Shown: positions 17,207 to 25,931, numbered from the stretch's first letter. The stretch is DNA of 64,000 nucleotides from Spirochaetia bacterium (GCA_029975555.1 JARKOY010000149.1:62001-126000), one strand, 5' to 3'. A program made the numbers and translations. Notes: generated by a model from the sequence alone, not told the origin.

Positions 17207-18349
17207 TTATCGTCGCGATGCTATGGATGCTCGATACTTTTCTACTTCCCAATTGCGAATAAATTCGATGTCGGCGCTCTCCATAGGATGAGCTCCCCCA
17301 AAGGCCCCGGCGTACCACGCGATTTTGGCGGCATCGGTGAAGAGTAGGCAGGCGCGCTCGGCGGCCGCCCTGTCCTTGCCGAGGCCAAAGATGCCCACGC
17401 CCTGGACGGCGAGGATTTTGGGAAGTTCACCGTGGAGGGCGCGGTACGCATCGATCTGTTCCTGCAGGGAAGCCGGATCTTGTGCTTGGCTTTGGCTGAC
17501 GAAAAGGGGCCACGCTCCCGCGTAGACGATGTGGTCCGGCGTGAATGGTGCGGCGAGGGGCAGGAAGGTTCCGGAGCTCGCAAGGAAGTGGCCCACCACG
17601 GAATTTAACGTAAAGAAAAATGTTACGTTAAATTTTGAAGTGGCCTCTTCGACCGCCGTGCGGATTTTTTCAATCGTGGCCTTTTCCACGGAAGAAAGGC
17701 TGTCGTGCACTCCGGGTTCCTGCGGCAGCGCCCTTACCTTCGCCCTCAGCGTGGCGAATATGGAATCGTACCGCGCTTGAATCTCTTCGGCGCTATCCGC
17801 CGCGACGAATACGCCGTGGTTCTGCAGAAACAATATGGTATACGGGCTTTTGCCCGACTGTCTTCGTGTTTCAAAGATTGTGCGGACTGCATCGGCCAGG
17901 GTGTACCCGGGGGTGATGTAGGGAAGCACCGCCGCCTCGCCTTCAAACAGTGTCTGTGCGGCGTCCAGCGCTTTTTGCGCACAGAGCATGCCGTTTATCA
18001 GGGCCGGATGCAGATGCACGACAAATCTGAAGGGGAACAATGCATGCAGGAGCGTCTCTACGCTCGGGCGCCCAGTCTGCCCCGGCAATCGCGCCGCGAG
18101 CATGTGTTCGAGCACGACCTTCTCCCGTTCATCGGAATTCGAAGGTAACTCGATAGTGAAGACTGCCTTGAGCTTGGAAAGCGAAAGGTGCACAAAGCCA
18201 GCGGCGTCGATGGTCCCAAGCTGGACCCCCGAAGCCTTGACGGCGATGGTGTCGCCATCCTTCTGCGAAGTGTTTCCGCCCCCGGCCAACACATAGTCAG
18301 GATCGGCGCCGAAGCGGCGCGAAAGCCGAACAATGGGATCAAGGTCCAT
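17207..18349 (-). CDS. rhaD: Class II aldolase, rhamnulose-1-phosphate aldolase type
   Basis: A 380-residue zinc aldolase of the class II aldolase/adducin fold. It probably cleaves L-rhamnulose-1-phosphate to dihydroxyacetone phosphate and L-lactaldehyde. Metal ligands and the active site are seen in VLAGGGNTSQKDGD, VVHLHPALINGMLC and FLQNHGVFVAADS. It resembles the aldolase half of the bifunctional aldolase/lactaldehyde dehydrogenase (YuxG/RhaE group) but lacks the dehydrogenase half. Lactaldehyde must therefore be handled by another enzyme. A perfect 12-base inverted repeat lies inside the gene at 17602-17634. AAAGG precedes ATG 18349. It sits between rhaM and rhaA. Confidence 0.88.
   Translation of the reverse strand: MDLDPIVRLSRRFGADPDYVLAGGGNTSQKDGDTIAVKASGVQLGTIDAAGFVHLSLSKLKAVFTIELPSNSDEREKVVLEHMLAARLPGQTGRPSVETLLHALFPFRFVVHLHPALINGMLCAQKALDAAQTLFEGEAAVLPYITPGYTLADAVRTIFETRRQSGKSPYTILFLQNHGVFVAADSAEEIQARYDSIFATLRAKVRALPQEPGVHDSLSSVEKATIEKIRTAVEEATSKFNVTFFFTLNSVVGHFLASSGTFLPLAAPFTPDHIVYAGAWPLFVSQSQAQDPASLQEQIDAYRALHGELPKILAVQGVGIFGLGKDRAAAERACLLFTDAAKIAWYAGAFGGAHPMESADIEFIRNWEVEKYRASIASRR
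17602..17634. repeat. Perfect AT-rich inverted repeat inside rhaD
   Basis: AATTTAACGTAA and its exact complement TTACGTTAAATT are separated by 9 nt. They encode part of KFNVTFFFTLNS in the rhaD frame. The arm is notably AT-rich in a GC-rich gene and could form a 12-bp hairpin or bind a dimeric protein. Confidence 0.6.
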
Positions 18350-18385
18350 GGTAGCTGCCTTTATATTCTTTTATTTTCTTTTCTT

Positions 18386-18700
18386 TCAATCCATGTGGAA
18401 CATTTCGGTGAGGGGCCACACCTTGGGCGAATTGTCGGGATTCGTCTCCATGAGGTCTTTCATAGAGTCCCACCACCTGCGGACGACGGGGCTTTGCGGC
18501 AGAGCATCGTCCGTGGCATCGTCCGCGAGCCTCTGTATTGCAAAGAGCCGCAGCGTCTCCGGATCGAGGTAGATCGAATAATCCGAGACTCCCGCCTTTC
18601 GGAGCTCGGCCTTGAGTTCCGGCCAGATTGCATCGTGGCGGCGCCGGTACTCGGTCTCGTTTCCCGGCTTCAGCTGCATCGCAAACGCGTTCCGCTTCAT
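18386..18700 (-). CDS. rhaM: L-rhamnose mutarotase
   Basis: A 104-residue protein matching the standard length of RhaM, which interconverts alpha and beta anomers of L-rhamnose so that the isomerase sees the right form. Motifs are AMQLKPGNETEYRRRHDAIWPELK with the conserved His, and VRRWWDSMKDLMETNPDNSP near the end. The start MKRNAFAMQL at 18700 has AAGGAG about 8 nt upstream. An upstream extension to 18766 gives no family match. It lies between the transporter and rhaD. Confidence 0.95.
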   Translation of the reverse strand: MKRNAFAMQLKPGNETEYRRRHDAIWPELKAELRKAGVSDYSIYLDPETLRLFAIQRLADDATDDALPQSPVVRRWWDSMKDLMETNPDNSPKVWPLTEMFHMD

Positions 18701-18791
18701 CCTCTGTGCTCCTTTTTCCTGAATGGCGAAGCGCGAGCCGGCAAACATCTGCACCGGCCCGCGCACTCCGTCTAATCTGCACTCCCTCTCA

Positions 18792-19805
18792 TCAGTAGAC
18801 TTTCTTCCACTCTTCGATGTTGCTCTTGTCGAACTTGAACGGAGGTCCGAGCAGGACTTCGGTGCCGCCGTCGGGCGCCTTGGTGATCGTGTAGTTGCCG
18901 AGGCGGCCCGCGCTGAACTTGTCGCCCACCTTGCCGGTGATTTTGCCGCTCACGAGTGCAGTGGCGACGTAGGACCCCAGGTATCCGACATCGATCGGGT
19001 TCCACAGGAACATGTAGGGACACACGCCGTTATTGATGTACTCCGCCATTTCGGAGGGCAGGCCGAGGCCGGTCAGGAACACTTTGCCCTTGAGTCCCTT
19101 GTCGGTCAAGACCTTGCCGGCCGCCGCGATGCCCACGGTGGTGGGCGCGATGATGACCTTCAGGTTCGGATAGGAGCGAAGGAGCCCTTCGGTTTCGGAG
19201 ACCGACTTGTCGCGCAGATCGTCGCCATAGGCGATCTTGACCAGCTTGAGGTCCTTGTATTCGGGCTTCGCGAGCTCTTTTTTCATGAAGTCGATCCAGA
19301 TGTTCTGGTTGGACGCCTGGCTCGTCGCCGAAAGAATGGCGATCTCACCCTTGCCGCCGGCCATGTCGTAGGCTGCCTTGATGAGCGTCTGACCGATCTT
19401 TTCTGAGTCGGCCTGGTTGACGTGGGTCAGGCGCGCCTGCGGATTGACCGAAGAGTCGAGGGAGAACACCTTGATCCCCTGAGAGCTTGCCTTTTTGAGG
19501 ACGGGCGTGAGGGCATCGTAGTCGTTTCCGACGATGCAGATCGAGGCGACTTTCTGGGCGATCAGCTGCTCGATGATCTGAATCTGCGCCTCGGCGGTGG
19601 GGAGATCGGGCGAGCGGAGGATCGCCTCGAAGCCCTGCTCCTCGATGCCGACCTTGAATCCTTCCAGCTGTTTTTCGCCGTAGGGGTTGCCCGTGTTCTT
19701 GAACACGATGGCAAATTTCGGCTTCTCCGCGGCAAATACCGAGGAAGGAACGATGAGCGTCAGTGCGACGAGCACCAGCGCTGCCACGGTGATTGTTTTT
19801 TTCAT
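18792..19805 (-). CDS. rhaS: Rhamnose ABC transporter substrate-binding protein
   Basis: A 337-residue periplasmic sugar-binding protein of the type I (ribose/rhamnose) family. The signal peptide is MKKTITVAALVLVALTLIVP ending near VFAAEKP. The mature part starts PKFAIVFKNTGNPYGEKQLEGF and contains IEQLIAQKVASICIVGNDYDAL, VFSLDSSVNPQ, SATSQASNQNIWIDFMK and KVIIAPTTVGIAAAGKVL, which are binding-lobe elements. ATG 19805 follows a GGAGGC SD. The last permease ends one base before it. Rhamnose specificity is inferred from the neighbours rhaM, rhaD and rhaA. Confidence 0.9.
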   Translation of the reverse strand: MKKTITVAALVLVALTLIVPSSVFAAEKPKFAIVFKNTGNPYGEKQLEGFKVGIEEQGFEAILRSPDLPTAEAQIQIIEQLIAQKVASICIVGNDYDALTPVLKKASSQGIKVFSLDSSVNPQARLTHVNQADSEKIGQTLIKAAYDMAGGKGEIAILSATSQASNQNIWIDFMKKELAKPEYKDLKLVKIAYGDDLRDKSVSETEGLLRSYPNLKVIIAPTTVGIAAAGKVLTDKGLKGKVFLTGLGLPSEMAEYINNGVCPYMFLWNPIDVGYLGSYVATALVSGKITGKVGDKFSAGRLGNYTITKAPDGGTEVLLGPPFKFDKSNIEEWKKVY

Positions 19806-19806
19806 G

Positions 19807-20865
19807 TCAGCCTCCTTGAGCTGAATTTCCATGAATATCTGATCCGTCTCCCGCATCGGACCGACGCGTTGGAGCGGATAGTTTCCTTGGTGGTGATGAG
19901 CTTTGCCTGTCGGTGAAATTCTGAACGAGCACCGACAGGATCAGCAGAATTCCGAGTATGATGAGAATTACCTGTGCAGAGACGTTGCGCAGGCCAAGTC
20001 CGTAGTTCAGAAAACCGATGAGGAAGATCGAGATGAGGGGGCCCGTTATCCGCCCTTTGCCACCGTTGGTGCTGATACCGCCGAGCACCGTCATGGCGAT
20101 GGCGTCGAGCTCGTAGTTGAGCGCGACATTCGGCCGCGTGCTGCCCATGCGCGAGGTCAAAAAGAGCGAGGTAAAACCGGCCATGAGGCCCGCGAGCATA
20201 CTCACGCCGAGGATGATGCGCTCCGTGCGGATGCCGGAATATTCGCAGGCCGTCTTGTTGCTGCCGACTGCGTAGATCATGCGGCCGAAGCGTGTGGTGT
20301 GCAAAAGCACGGCGAAGACGATCGCCATCAGCACAAACACAATCAGAATAAAAGGTATTTTCCCGATATAGCCCCATGCAAGGAAACTGAACCATGAGGG
20401 GAACTTTCCGGCAGAACGATCCTCGAGGATCACGTACGCAATGCCGCGGAAGACCGTCATGGTGCTGAGCGTGATGATCGTCGCGGAGAGCTCTTTGAAC
20501 TTAATCTGCAGAAAACCGTTGATGAAGCCGCAGGTCGTGCTGACGAGGAGGGCGAGCACCATTGCGAGCGGCATGGGCAGTCCTGCGTTATACGACACCG
20601 CCATCAACACGGAGCTGAGCGCGACAATCGAGCCTACGGACACATCGATGTTGCCGAGGATGATGATCATGGTCATCGGCAAGACGAGGAAGGCCTTGTC
20701 GAGGAAGTTCATCGGCGTGCTCAGAAAAGTATCGAGGGTGAGATAGTAGGGGCTCAGGAATGCATTGACCACGTTCACCGCCAGAAAGAGCACGACGAGG
20801 AACATTTCCCACCGGTACTGGTGCAGGCCGCGCGGTTTGTTGCTATCGATCGTTGTCTTTTCCAT
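19807..20865 (-). CDS. rhaP: Rhamnose ABC transporter permease (RhaP/RbsC family)
   Basis: A 352-residue permease of the ribose/rhamnose importer family, with eight to ten predicted membrane segments. Family signatures are LPMTMIIILGNIDVSVGSIVALSS, CGFINGFLQIKFKELSATIITL, YAVGSNKTACEYSGI and the EAA-like AIAMTVLGGISTNGGKGRITGPL. The start MEKTTIDSN at 20865 was chosen because upstream residues lack family character. The soluble C-terminal tail is Ser/Arg-rich. It forms a heteromeric channel with the adjacent permease. Assigning P versus Q is arbitrary. Confidence 0.88.
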   Translation of the reverse strand: MEKTTIDSNKPRGLHQYRWEMFLVVLFLAVNVVNAFLSPYYLTLDTFLSTPMNFLDKAFLVLPMTMIIILGNIDVSVGSIVALSSVLMAVSYNAGLPMPLAMVLALLVSTTCGFINGFLQIKFKELSATIITLSTMTVFRGIAYVILEDRSAGKFPSWFSFLAWGYIGKIPFILIVFVLMAIVFAVLLHTTRFGRMIYAVGSNKTACEYSGIRTERIILGVSMLAGLMAGFTSLFLTSRMGSTRPNVALNYELDAIAMTVLGGISTNGGKGRITGPLISIFLIGFLNYGLGLRNVSAQVILIILGILLILSVLVQNFTDRQSSSPPRKLSAPTRRSDAGDGSDIHGNSAQGG

Positions 20866-20879
20866 CTTTCGCTTCTCCC

Positions 20880-21968
20880 TCAGATCGCGCGCTTTTTCAG
20901 CACAAGCGTGTCGTTCCGGCGCTGCAAGAGCACATTCGAGATGATGGCCGCAAGGATCACGAGTCCCTGGATAAACTGCTGCCAAAACGGCGAGATATTG
21001 ATGAGCGGCAGGGCGTTCGCCAGGATGCCGAAGAGGATCGAGCCCAGCAGAATGCCAGAGACCTTGCCCCGACCGCCCGCCACGCTGACCCCGCCCAGCA
21101 CCGTTGCAGCGATGACGTTCATCTCGTAGCCGACCGCCGTGTCGCCCTGGGCGGAGGCGAATTTGCTCACCCACAGCACGCCAGCGAGCCCCGCGAGCAG
21201 CCCCATGAGCGCATACACGAGGAGAACGATGCGCTTTCGCTTGATGCCGATGAGTTCTGCAGTGTCGGGGCTTGAGCCGACCGCGTAGATGTAGCGGCCT
21301 GTTCTCGTTTGATTTATGAAATAAGTGTAGAGAATATAAATTACTATTGCAAAAAGAATTAAATTGCTGATCCCGAACGTGGTGCCGGTGCTCAGGTTCT
21401 TGAATCCCGCCGACATCTGGTAGGCGCTGACCCATTTGCCCTTGCTGATGAGGTAGGTCATGCCCCTCAGGATATTCATGAGGCCGAGCGTCGCGATGAT
21501 GGGCAAGATTTTGAAATATGCGACGAGCACCCCGATGACGAGCCCCGCGGCGAGCCCGATGGCCATCCCTTGGACCAACGACAGAAAGGGCGAGATGTCG
21601 GGGTGGGCGCTCACGGTGAGCGAGGTGATCATGCCCGAAAGCGCCATCGTGGAGCCGATCGAAAGATCAATGCCGCGCGTGATGATGACCATCATCATGC
21701 CGACGGCAAGAATGCTCAGGATGGCGGTGTTTGCGAGCAGATCCTTGATGTTCGAGATGCTTAAGAATTTTGGGTTCCGGAGCTGAAAAATGGCCGACAG
21801 CACAAGGATGAAGATGAGAAGGCCCAGTTCTCGGAACGCTTCGGAATTGCGGGTCAGCTTTGAGAAGAGACCTGCGAGGCGGCTGTTCGGCCTGGCCTCG
21901 AAATTGCGGGGCTGGATATTCGCGTCGCCCCTGGGGCCGTTCGGATTCAAGTTACCCTGCGATTGCAT
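20880..21968 (-). CDS. rhaQ: Rhamnose ABC transporter permease (RhaQ/RbsC family)
   Basis: A 362-residue permease homologous to the next gene. A hydrophilic N-terminus of about 45 residues precedes the membrane segments (LGLLIFILVLSAIFQLRNPKF, AVGMMMVIITRGIDLSIGSTMALSG, GLAAGLVIGVLVAYFKILPII). The EAA-like loop is VIAATVLGGVSVAGGRGKVSG. ATG 21968 has GGGAGA upstream, whereas the in-frame ATG at 21983 lacks an SD. The chosen start overlaps the ATPase stop by 17 nt. It pairs with rhaP and is energised by rhaT. Confidence 0.88.
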   Translation of the reverse strand: MQSQGNLNPNGPRGDANIQPRNFEARPNSRLAGLFSKLTRNSEAFRELGLLIFILVLSAIFQLRNPKFLSISNIKDLLANTAILSILAVGMMMVIITRGIDLSIGSTMALSGMITSLTVSAHPDISPFLSLVQGMAIGLAAGLVIGVLVAYFKILPIIATLGLMNILRGMTYLISKGKWVSAYQMSAGFKNLSTGTTFGISNLILFAIVIYILYTYFINQTRTGRYIYAVGSSPDTAELIGIKRKRIVLLVYALMGLLAGLAGVLWVSKFASAQGDTAVGYEMNVIAATVLGGVSVAGGRGKVSGILLGSILFGILANALPLINISPFWQQFIQGLVILAAIISNVLLQRRNDTLVLKKRAI

Positions 21969-23472
21969 GCGCTTCTCTCCCATGAGCGGTCATTGCGGCT
22001 TCGAGGATGGCCTCCTGCGTCGCCTTCGACGTTTCGAATTCGGCGGATTTGCGACCTTCGCGGATGACCACAATGCGGTCGCTCATGCCCATGACCTCGG
22101 GCATCTCGCTCGAAATCATGATGATGCCATAGCCTTCTTCGGCGAGCTGGTTCATGATGCGGTAGATTTCGGTCTTTGCGCCGACGTCGACGCCCTTGGT
22201 GGGTTCGTCGAGGATGATCAGCTTGAGCTTTGATGTGAGGAGTTTTGCGACGATGAGCTTCTGCTGGTTTCCTCCGGAAAGGGTGGACGCCTTTGCGTAG
22301 ATGTGGCTCGTCTTGACCTTGAGGCTCTCCGTCAGACGCAGTGCGATCTCCTTTTCTTGAGAAGGCTGCATAAACCCTCTGCGGCAGAAATGCTTGAGCG
22401 ATGCGAGCGTGATGTTCCGGATGATGTCCCAGTCGAGCACGAGGCCCTGCTTCAGTCGGTCCTCGGGCAGGTACCCGATGCCGTACGAGAGCGCATCCGC
22501 AGGCGTGTGAATCGAAATCTCCTTGCCTTCGAGGAAGAGCCTGCCTGCGTCGTGCGGGGAAATGCCGTAGATACTCTCGCAGATTTCGGTCCGGCCAGCG
22601 CCTACGAGGCCGGTCAGCGCAAGGATTTCGCCGCGCCGCACGGAGAAGGAGACATCCTTGAAGAAGCCCGTCCTCGACAGGCCCTCGACCCTGAAGATCT
22701 CTTCGCCGATGGCCGCATGCCGAGATGGGAAATACTGCGTGATTTCTCGGCCCACCATGCCCTGTACAAGCCGCGCCTGTTCGAGGCCTTGAACGTCCCA
22801 CGTGGCGATGTAGTGACCGTCGCGGAGCACGGTGACCCGCTCGGCGAGCCGGTACATGTCCTCGATCCTGTGCGAGATGAAGATGATGGAGACGCCCTTG
22901 TCGCGAAGGCCTTCCGTGATGCGGTAGAGGTCCTCGCACTCGCGGCGCGAAAGCGGGGCGGTGGGTTCGTCCATGATGAGAATTTTTGCGTCCACGGAGA
23001 GCGCTTTGGCTATCTCGACGATCTGCTGCTGGGCGATGGAGAGGCTTCCCATCGTGGCCGAAGGGCTGAAGTCCGCGTCGAGGCTCTGAAGCAGGGCCTC
23101 GGCTTTCTTGCGCAGTTCGCGCCAGTGTATCTTCCGTGTGAGGGAGTCGAAGCTCTCGTGTCCCAAAAACATATTCTCGAGTACCGAAAGGTCGGGGAAG
23201 CATGCGACATGCTGATAGACTGCCGCAATGCCGAGCCTCTGCGCATCGAGGGGGCTTCTGAAGCGAATGGGCTGCCCATTGAACAGTATTTCGCCTTCGT
23301 CGGGGTGATAGACGCCGGTGATGATTTTGATGAGCGTGGACTTACCGGCGCCATTTTCGCCCATGATCGCGTGGATCTCAGCGGGTTTGAGCTGAAAATG
23401 CACATCTTTCAGCGCCTGCACGCCAGGGAAAAACTTTGAGATGTGACGCAGCTCCAGAATATACTCCGCCAT
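21952..23472 (-). CDS. rhaT: Rhamnose ABC transporter ATPase (tandem ABC, RbsA family)
   Basis: A 506-residue protein with two ABC domains, as in RbsA/RhaT. The first domain (residues 1-240) has Walker A MGENGAGKSTLI, signature LSIAQQQIVEIAKAL and Walker B ILIMDEPTAPL. The second domain has the altered P-loop TGLVGAGRTEICESIYG, the signature LSGGNQQKLIVAKLL and Walker B LIILDEPTKGVD. This degenerate second P-loop is normal for the family. ATG 23472 has GGAAGGTG upstream. It is the second gene of the rhamnose operon, after the isomerase-like gene. Confidence 0.92.
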   Translation of the reverse strand: MAEYILELRHISKFFPGVQALKDVHFQLKPAEIHAIMGENGAGKSTLIKIITGVYHPDEGEILFNGQPIRFRSPLDAQRLGIAAVYQHVACFPDLSVLENMFLGHESFDSLTRKIHWRELRKKAEALLQSLDADFSPSATMGSLSIAQQQIVEIAKALSVDAKILIMDEPTAPLSRRECEDLYRITEGLRDKGVSIIFISHRIEDMYRLAERVTVLRDGHYIATWDVQGLEQARLVQGMVGREITQYFPSRHAAIGEEIFRVEGLSRTGFFKDVSFSVRRGEILALTGLVGAGRTEICESIYGISPHDAGRLFLEGKEISIHTPADALSYGIGYLPEDRLKQGLVLDWDIIRNITLASLKHFCRRGFMQPSQEKEIALRLTESLKVKTSHIYAKASTLSGGNQQKLIVAKLLTSKLKLIILDEPTKGVDVGAKTEIYRIMNQLAEEGYGIIMISSEMPEVMGMSDRIVVIREGRKSAEFETSKATQEAILEAAMTAHGREAHAIAG

Positions 23473-23486
23473 TGCACCTTCCTTCG

Positions 23487-24905
23487 TTAGCAAATTTGAT
23501 GACACTCTGTGCCTAAAAGCGCCGCGATCTTCGCAATCTCCGACGCGACGTGGCCCACGCCGATCGCGCAGTGGTGCGCTGGCCCTTCGCTGGACCACGC
23601 CTCAGAGAATGTCCGTGCGGGGAGCGGAAAGCGGTAGCGGCTGTTGGTGTTGCCTATCTGAAGGGTGGGACCGGGAACCGATTCCCCCTCGGCCGTCAGC
23701 AGAAAGATTTTCCCCCCCGCGCCTTCCACCACCGACAGCAGCGTCACCGGCCCGTGCCGAACGCGCATCTGTATGGACAGCCCTTTGCCCGGTTTGCCGT
23801 GGTAGAGCGACAGAGGCACGAGCTTCACCTTTCCTTCGGCGATCGCGGCGTGCGCCGGTCCGTCGTGCCCCCACAGGACCACGTCATCCTCATAGTCGAT
23901 GAGATAGAACTCAGAAAAAGAGCCGCCAGCGCCCAGGAGGTCCAGAATCTTCATCGCGATGACGTTTTTCACTTCGCACTCGCCCGCGACCGGCACGTGG
24001 TGCGCGGTGAGCAAGGTGTTACCCGCAATGACCGAGGTGACGACATCCTGGTGCTCGTTGCCGGGGGTCCCTTCGTAGTAATAGGCCATCGCCCCAAGCT
24101 TCTTTTCATTCACCAGAGCATCGAGGGCGCAGGCGGTGCGAGCCGCGCGCACAAGTTCGGCCTCTTCACACTCGGGCACCACCTCGAATTCCTCTCGGAA
24201 CTGCGCGATCTTCGCCTCGATCTTGGCCGGGCTGACATTGCGGTGGAGCTGGGCGAGATGATCCATCTCGATGAGATTGAACTGGCTGCCGAATATGCCG
24301 GACACGCGCGTCACATCAGTGTACACATCGAGCATGCCCTCGTAGTAGTGGCCCAGAATACCGATGTTCGTGCGCCGCAGCGATTCGACGACCTGCGCGG
24401 CACGGACCCAGCTCTGAAGCTCGCGTTCGACGAAGGCCTCGCCGCGGAATCCAGTGATCATATGGTAGGGTATGCCGTTTCTGTTGAACACGTTCGCGAT
24501 TTCAGGCACGCAGCACGACTGACAGTTCGCGAGCCACTCGCCGGTCATGAGGGCCCGGTCGCCGAGGCCGTTGAACCATTCGTAGTCTATCTTTTTTGCT
24601 GGCTGCACATTGAGGATGACGAGTGGCACGCCGGCTTCGCGGGCAACCGGCAGCACCGTCTGCGACAGCGCGTAGGTCGTGATGTACAAAAAGACGAGGG
24701 ACACCCCGTTTTCGCGAAGCAGCGTTCCTGCGGCGCGGGCCTTCTCCACAGTGTCGACGAGCCCCGCGTCGACCACACGGGCACCGGCCCGTTCGAGGAT
24801 GGTCCTTGTTTCTGCCTGGTATCCTTTCAGCCTTTCCTCAAGTCCTGGGAACTGCGCCCAGTACGTGTTGAGGCCGATCCCGAATAGCCCTACCGTCGGA
24901 TTCAT
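23487..24905 (-). CDS. L-fucose/L-arabinose isomerase family protein
   Basis: A 472-residue protein resembling the sugar isomerases of the AraA/FucI superfamily. It starts MNPTVGLFGIGLNTYWAQFPGL and has LVFLYITTYALSQTVLPVAR, NRNGIPYHMITGFRGE, GILGHYYEGMLDVYTDVTRVSGIFG and EGTPGNEHQDVVTSVIAGNTLL. Since rhaA is present, its role is unclear. It may isomerise a second deoxy sugar such as fucose taken up by the same transporter, or be a non-catalytic relative. It is first in the rhamnose operon, 14 nt before rhaT. ATG 24905 has no SD, and a TATACT lies 7 nt upstream, so a leaderless transcript is possible. Confidence 0.75.
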   Translation of the reverse strand: MNPTVGLFGIGLNTYWAQFPGLEERLKGYQAETRTILERAGARVVDAGLVDTVEKARAAGTLLRENGVSLVFLYITTYALSQTVLPVAREAGVPLVILNVQPAKKIDYEWFNGLGDRALMTGEWLANCQSCCVPEIANVFNRNGIPYHMITGFRGEAFVERELQSWVRAAQVVESLRRTNIGILGHYYEGMLDVYTDVTRVSGIFGSQFNLIEMDHLAQLHRNVSPAKIEAKIAQFREEFEVVPECEEAELVRAARTACALDALVNEKKLGAMAYYYEGTPGNEHQDVVTSVIAGNTLLTAHHVPVAGECEVKNVIAMKILDLLGAGGSFSEFYLIDYEDDVVLWGHDGPAHAAIAEGKVKLVPLSLYHGKPGKGLSIQMRVRHGPVTLLSVVEGAGGKIFLLTAEGESVPGPTLQIGNTNSRYRFPLPARTFSEAWSSEGPAHHCAIGVGHVASEIAKIAALLGTECHQIC

Positions 24906-24912
24906 AAGAAGA

Positions 24913-24940
24913 AGTATACGGCAGCTTTCGCAGCGCACAA
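24913..24940 (-). promoter_or_regulatory. Rhamnose operon promoter, probably leaderless
   Basis: On the reverse strand a TTGTGC (24940-24935), a 16-nt spacer and TATACT (24918-24913) end 7 nt before the start codon at 24905. Transcription would begin at or next to the A of ATG. The -35 is weak, as expected for an activator-dependent promoter. Confidence 0.5.
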
Positions 24941-25020
24941 TGGATTTTATTGTTTTGGTGATAGACATTTCTCGTATTCGCCGTTTTTCTCGGCCTGCTT
25001 GCCTGCAGCGGAAAATCCAT
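24940..25020. promoter_or_regulatory. Paired operator arms in the rhamnose divergent region
   Basis: ATGGATTTT (24940-24948) and its inverse complement AAAATCCAT (25012-25020) flank the divergent region, 63 bp apart. One arm abuts the -35 of the operon promoter. The other lies in the -35/-10 spacer of the regulator promoter. This geometry fits an AraC-type regulator that controls both directions. Confidence 0.45.
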
Positions 25021-25027
25021 GTATAAA
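24999..25027 (+). promoter_or_regulatory. Promoter of the AraC-type regulator
   Basis: TTGCCT (24999-25004), a 17-nt spacer and TATAAA (25022-25027) end 13 nt before ATG 25041. The predicted leader is about 7 nt, with only a weak purine run (AAGAAG). Confidence 0.55.
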
Positions 25028-25040
25028 CAGAAAAGAAGAC

Positions 25041-25931
25041 ATGGAAAATATCGCAGAGCGCGCATTTTTCCGCTATCTCACCTACTCGGAAGAGGATGAG
25101 CGCTGGGAGATGGTGTGCACCGACGCGGGCTACACCGAAGTGCCCCCCTACACCATCTACCCCCCCAACAAGGAAGGGCACCCGCGCATGTTCCAGCGCG
25201 TCGCGGTCGGCCGCACGCTCAACGAGTATCAGATGATCTACGTCACAAAAGGTGAGGGTATCTTCGAAACCATGGGCAGCCGCTATGAGGTCAAGCCTGG
25301 CTCCGTCATCACGGTGTTCCCAGGTATCCGGCATTTTTACAAGCCGGTTTATGAGGTCGGCTGGATGGAGTATTGGGTGGGCTTCAAGGGCGCGCACTTC
25401 GAACTATTGCGCGAGCGCGGCTTTCTCAATCCGCAGCAGCCATTCCTCGAAATTGGGCTTCAGAATGACATTCTCGATCTTTACAGCGAGATCATCGAGG
25501 AAGTGCGCGACCAGAAACCGCTCTACCAGATCGTCGCATCCGCAAAGATTCTCTCGCTCATCGCCGAAGTCAACGCGTGCGCGCGCAGGCGGGCGCAGAC
25601 CTCACACGCCGCGCAGATCGTCGAGGCTGCAAAATTCATCATGGCGGAAAAGATATACGGAGATATCGATATTTCGAGCATCGCAAGCCAGCTGGGCATC
25701 AGCGTCTCGAGGCTCAACGACATCTTCAAGACCTACACCTCGATGACGCCCTACCAGTACTACATCCACATCAAGATCCACGCGGCGAAAAGCCTGCTGG
25801 AGCAGGGGGAGCTTTCGGTCAAGGAAGTAGCCTACCGGCTAGGCTTCGAGGATCAGTATCATTTTTCGCGGCTTTTTAAGCAGAAGACCGGCATCGCGCC
25901 GTCGCAGTGGCGCGCCTTTATGTACGAGTGA
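25041..25931 (+). CDS. AraC-family transcriptional regulator
   Basis: A 296-residue AraC-type regulator. The N-terminal cupin-like sensor domain (residues 1-150) contains MIYVTKGEGIFETMGSRYEVKPGSVITVFPGIRHFYKP. The C-terminal part (about 195-292) carries two helix-turn-helix motifs, DIDISSIASQLGISVSRLNDIFKTYTSMTPYQYY and LSVKEVAYRLGFEDQYHFSRLFKQKTGIAPSQWR, the second being the family signature. It is transcribed divergently from the rhamnose operon and most likely activates it with L-rhamnose as ligand. The gene symbol is left empty because RhaR and RhaS roles cannot be told apart. Confidence 0.9.
   Translation: MENIAERAFFRYLTYSEEDERWEMVCTDAGYTEVPPYTIYPPNKEGHPRMFQRVAVGRTLNEYQMIYVTKGEGIFETMGSRYEVKPGSVITVFPGIRHFYKPVYEVGWMEYWVGFKGAHFELLRERGFLNPQQPFLEIGLQNDILDLYSEIIEEVRDQKPLYQIVASAKILSLIAEVNACARRRAQTSHAAQIVEAAKFIMAEKIYGDIDISSIASQLGISVSRLNDIFKTYTSMTPYQYYIHIKIHAAKSLLEQGELSVKEVAYRLGFEDQYHFSRLFKQKTGIAPSQWRAFMYE

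Noticed and set aside
22303-23439. Long forward-strand open frame opposite the rhamnose ABC ATPase gene
   Set aside because: The reverse strand encodes a complete tandem ABC protein. The antisense frame has no recognisable domain or SD.
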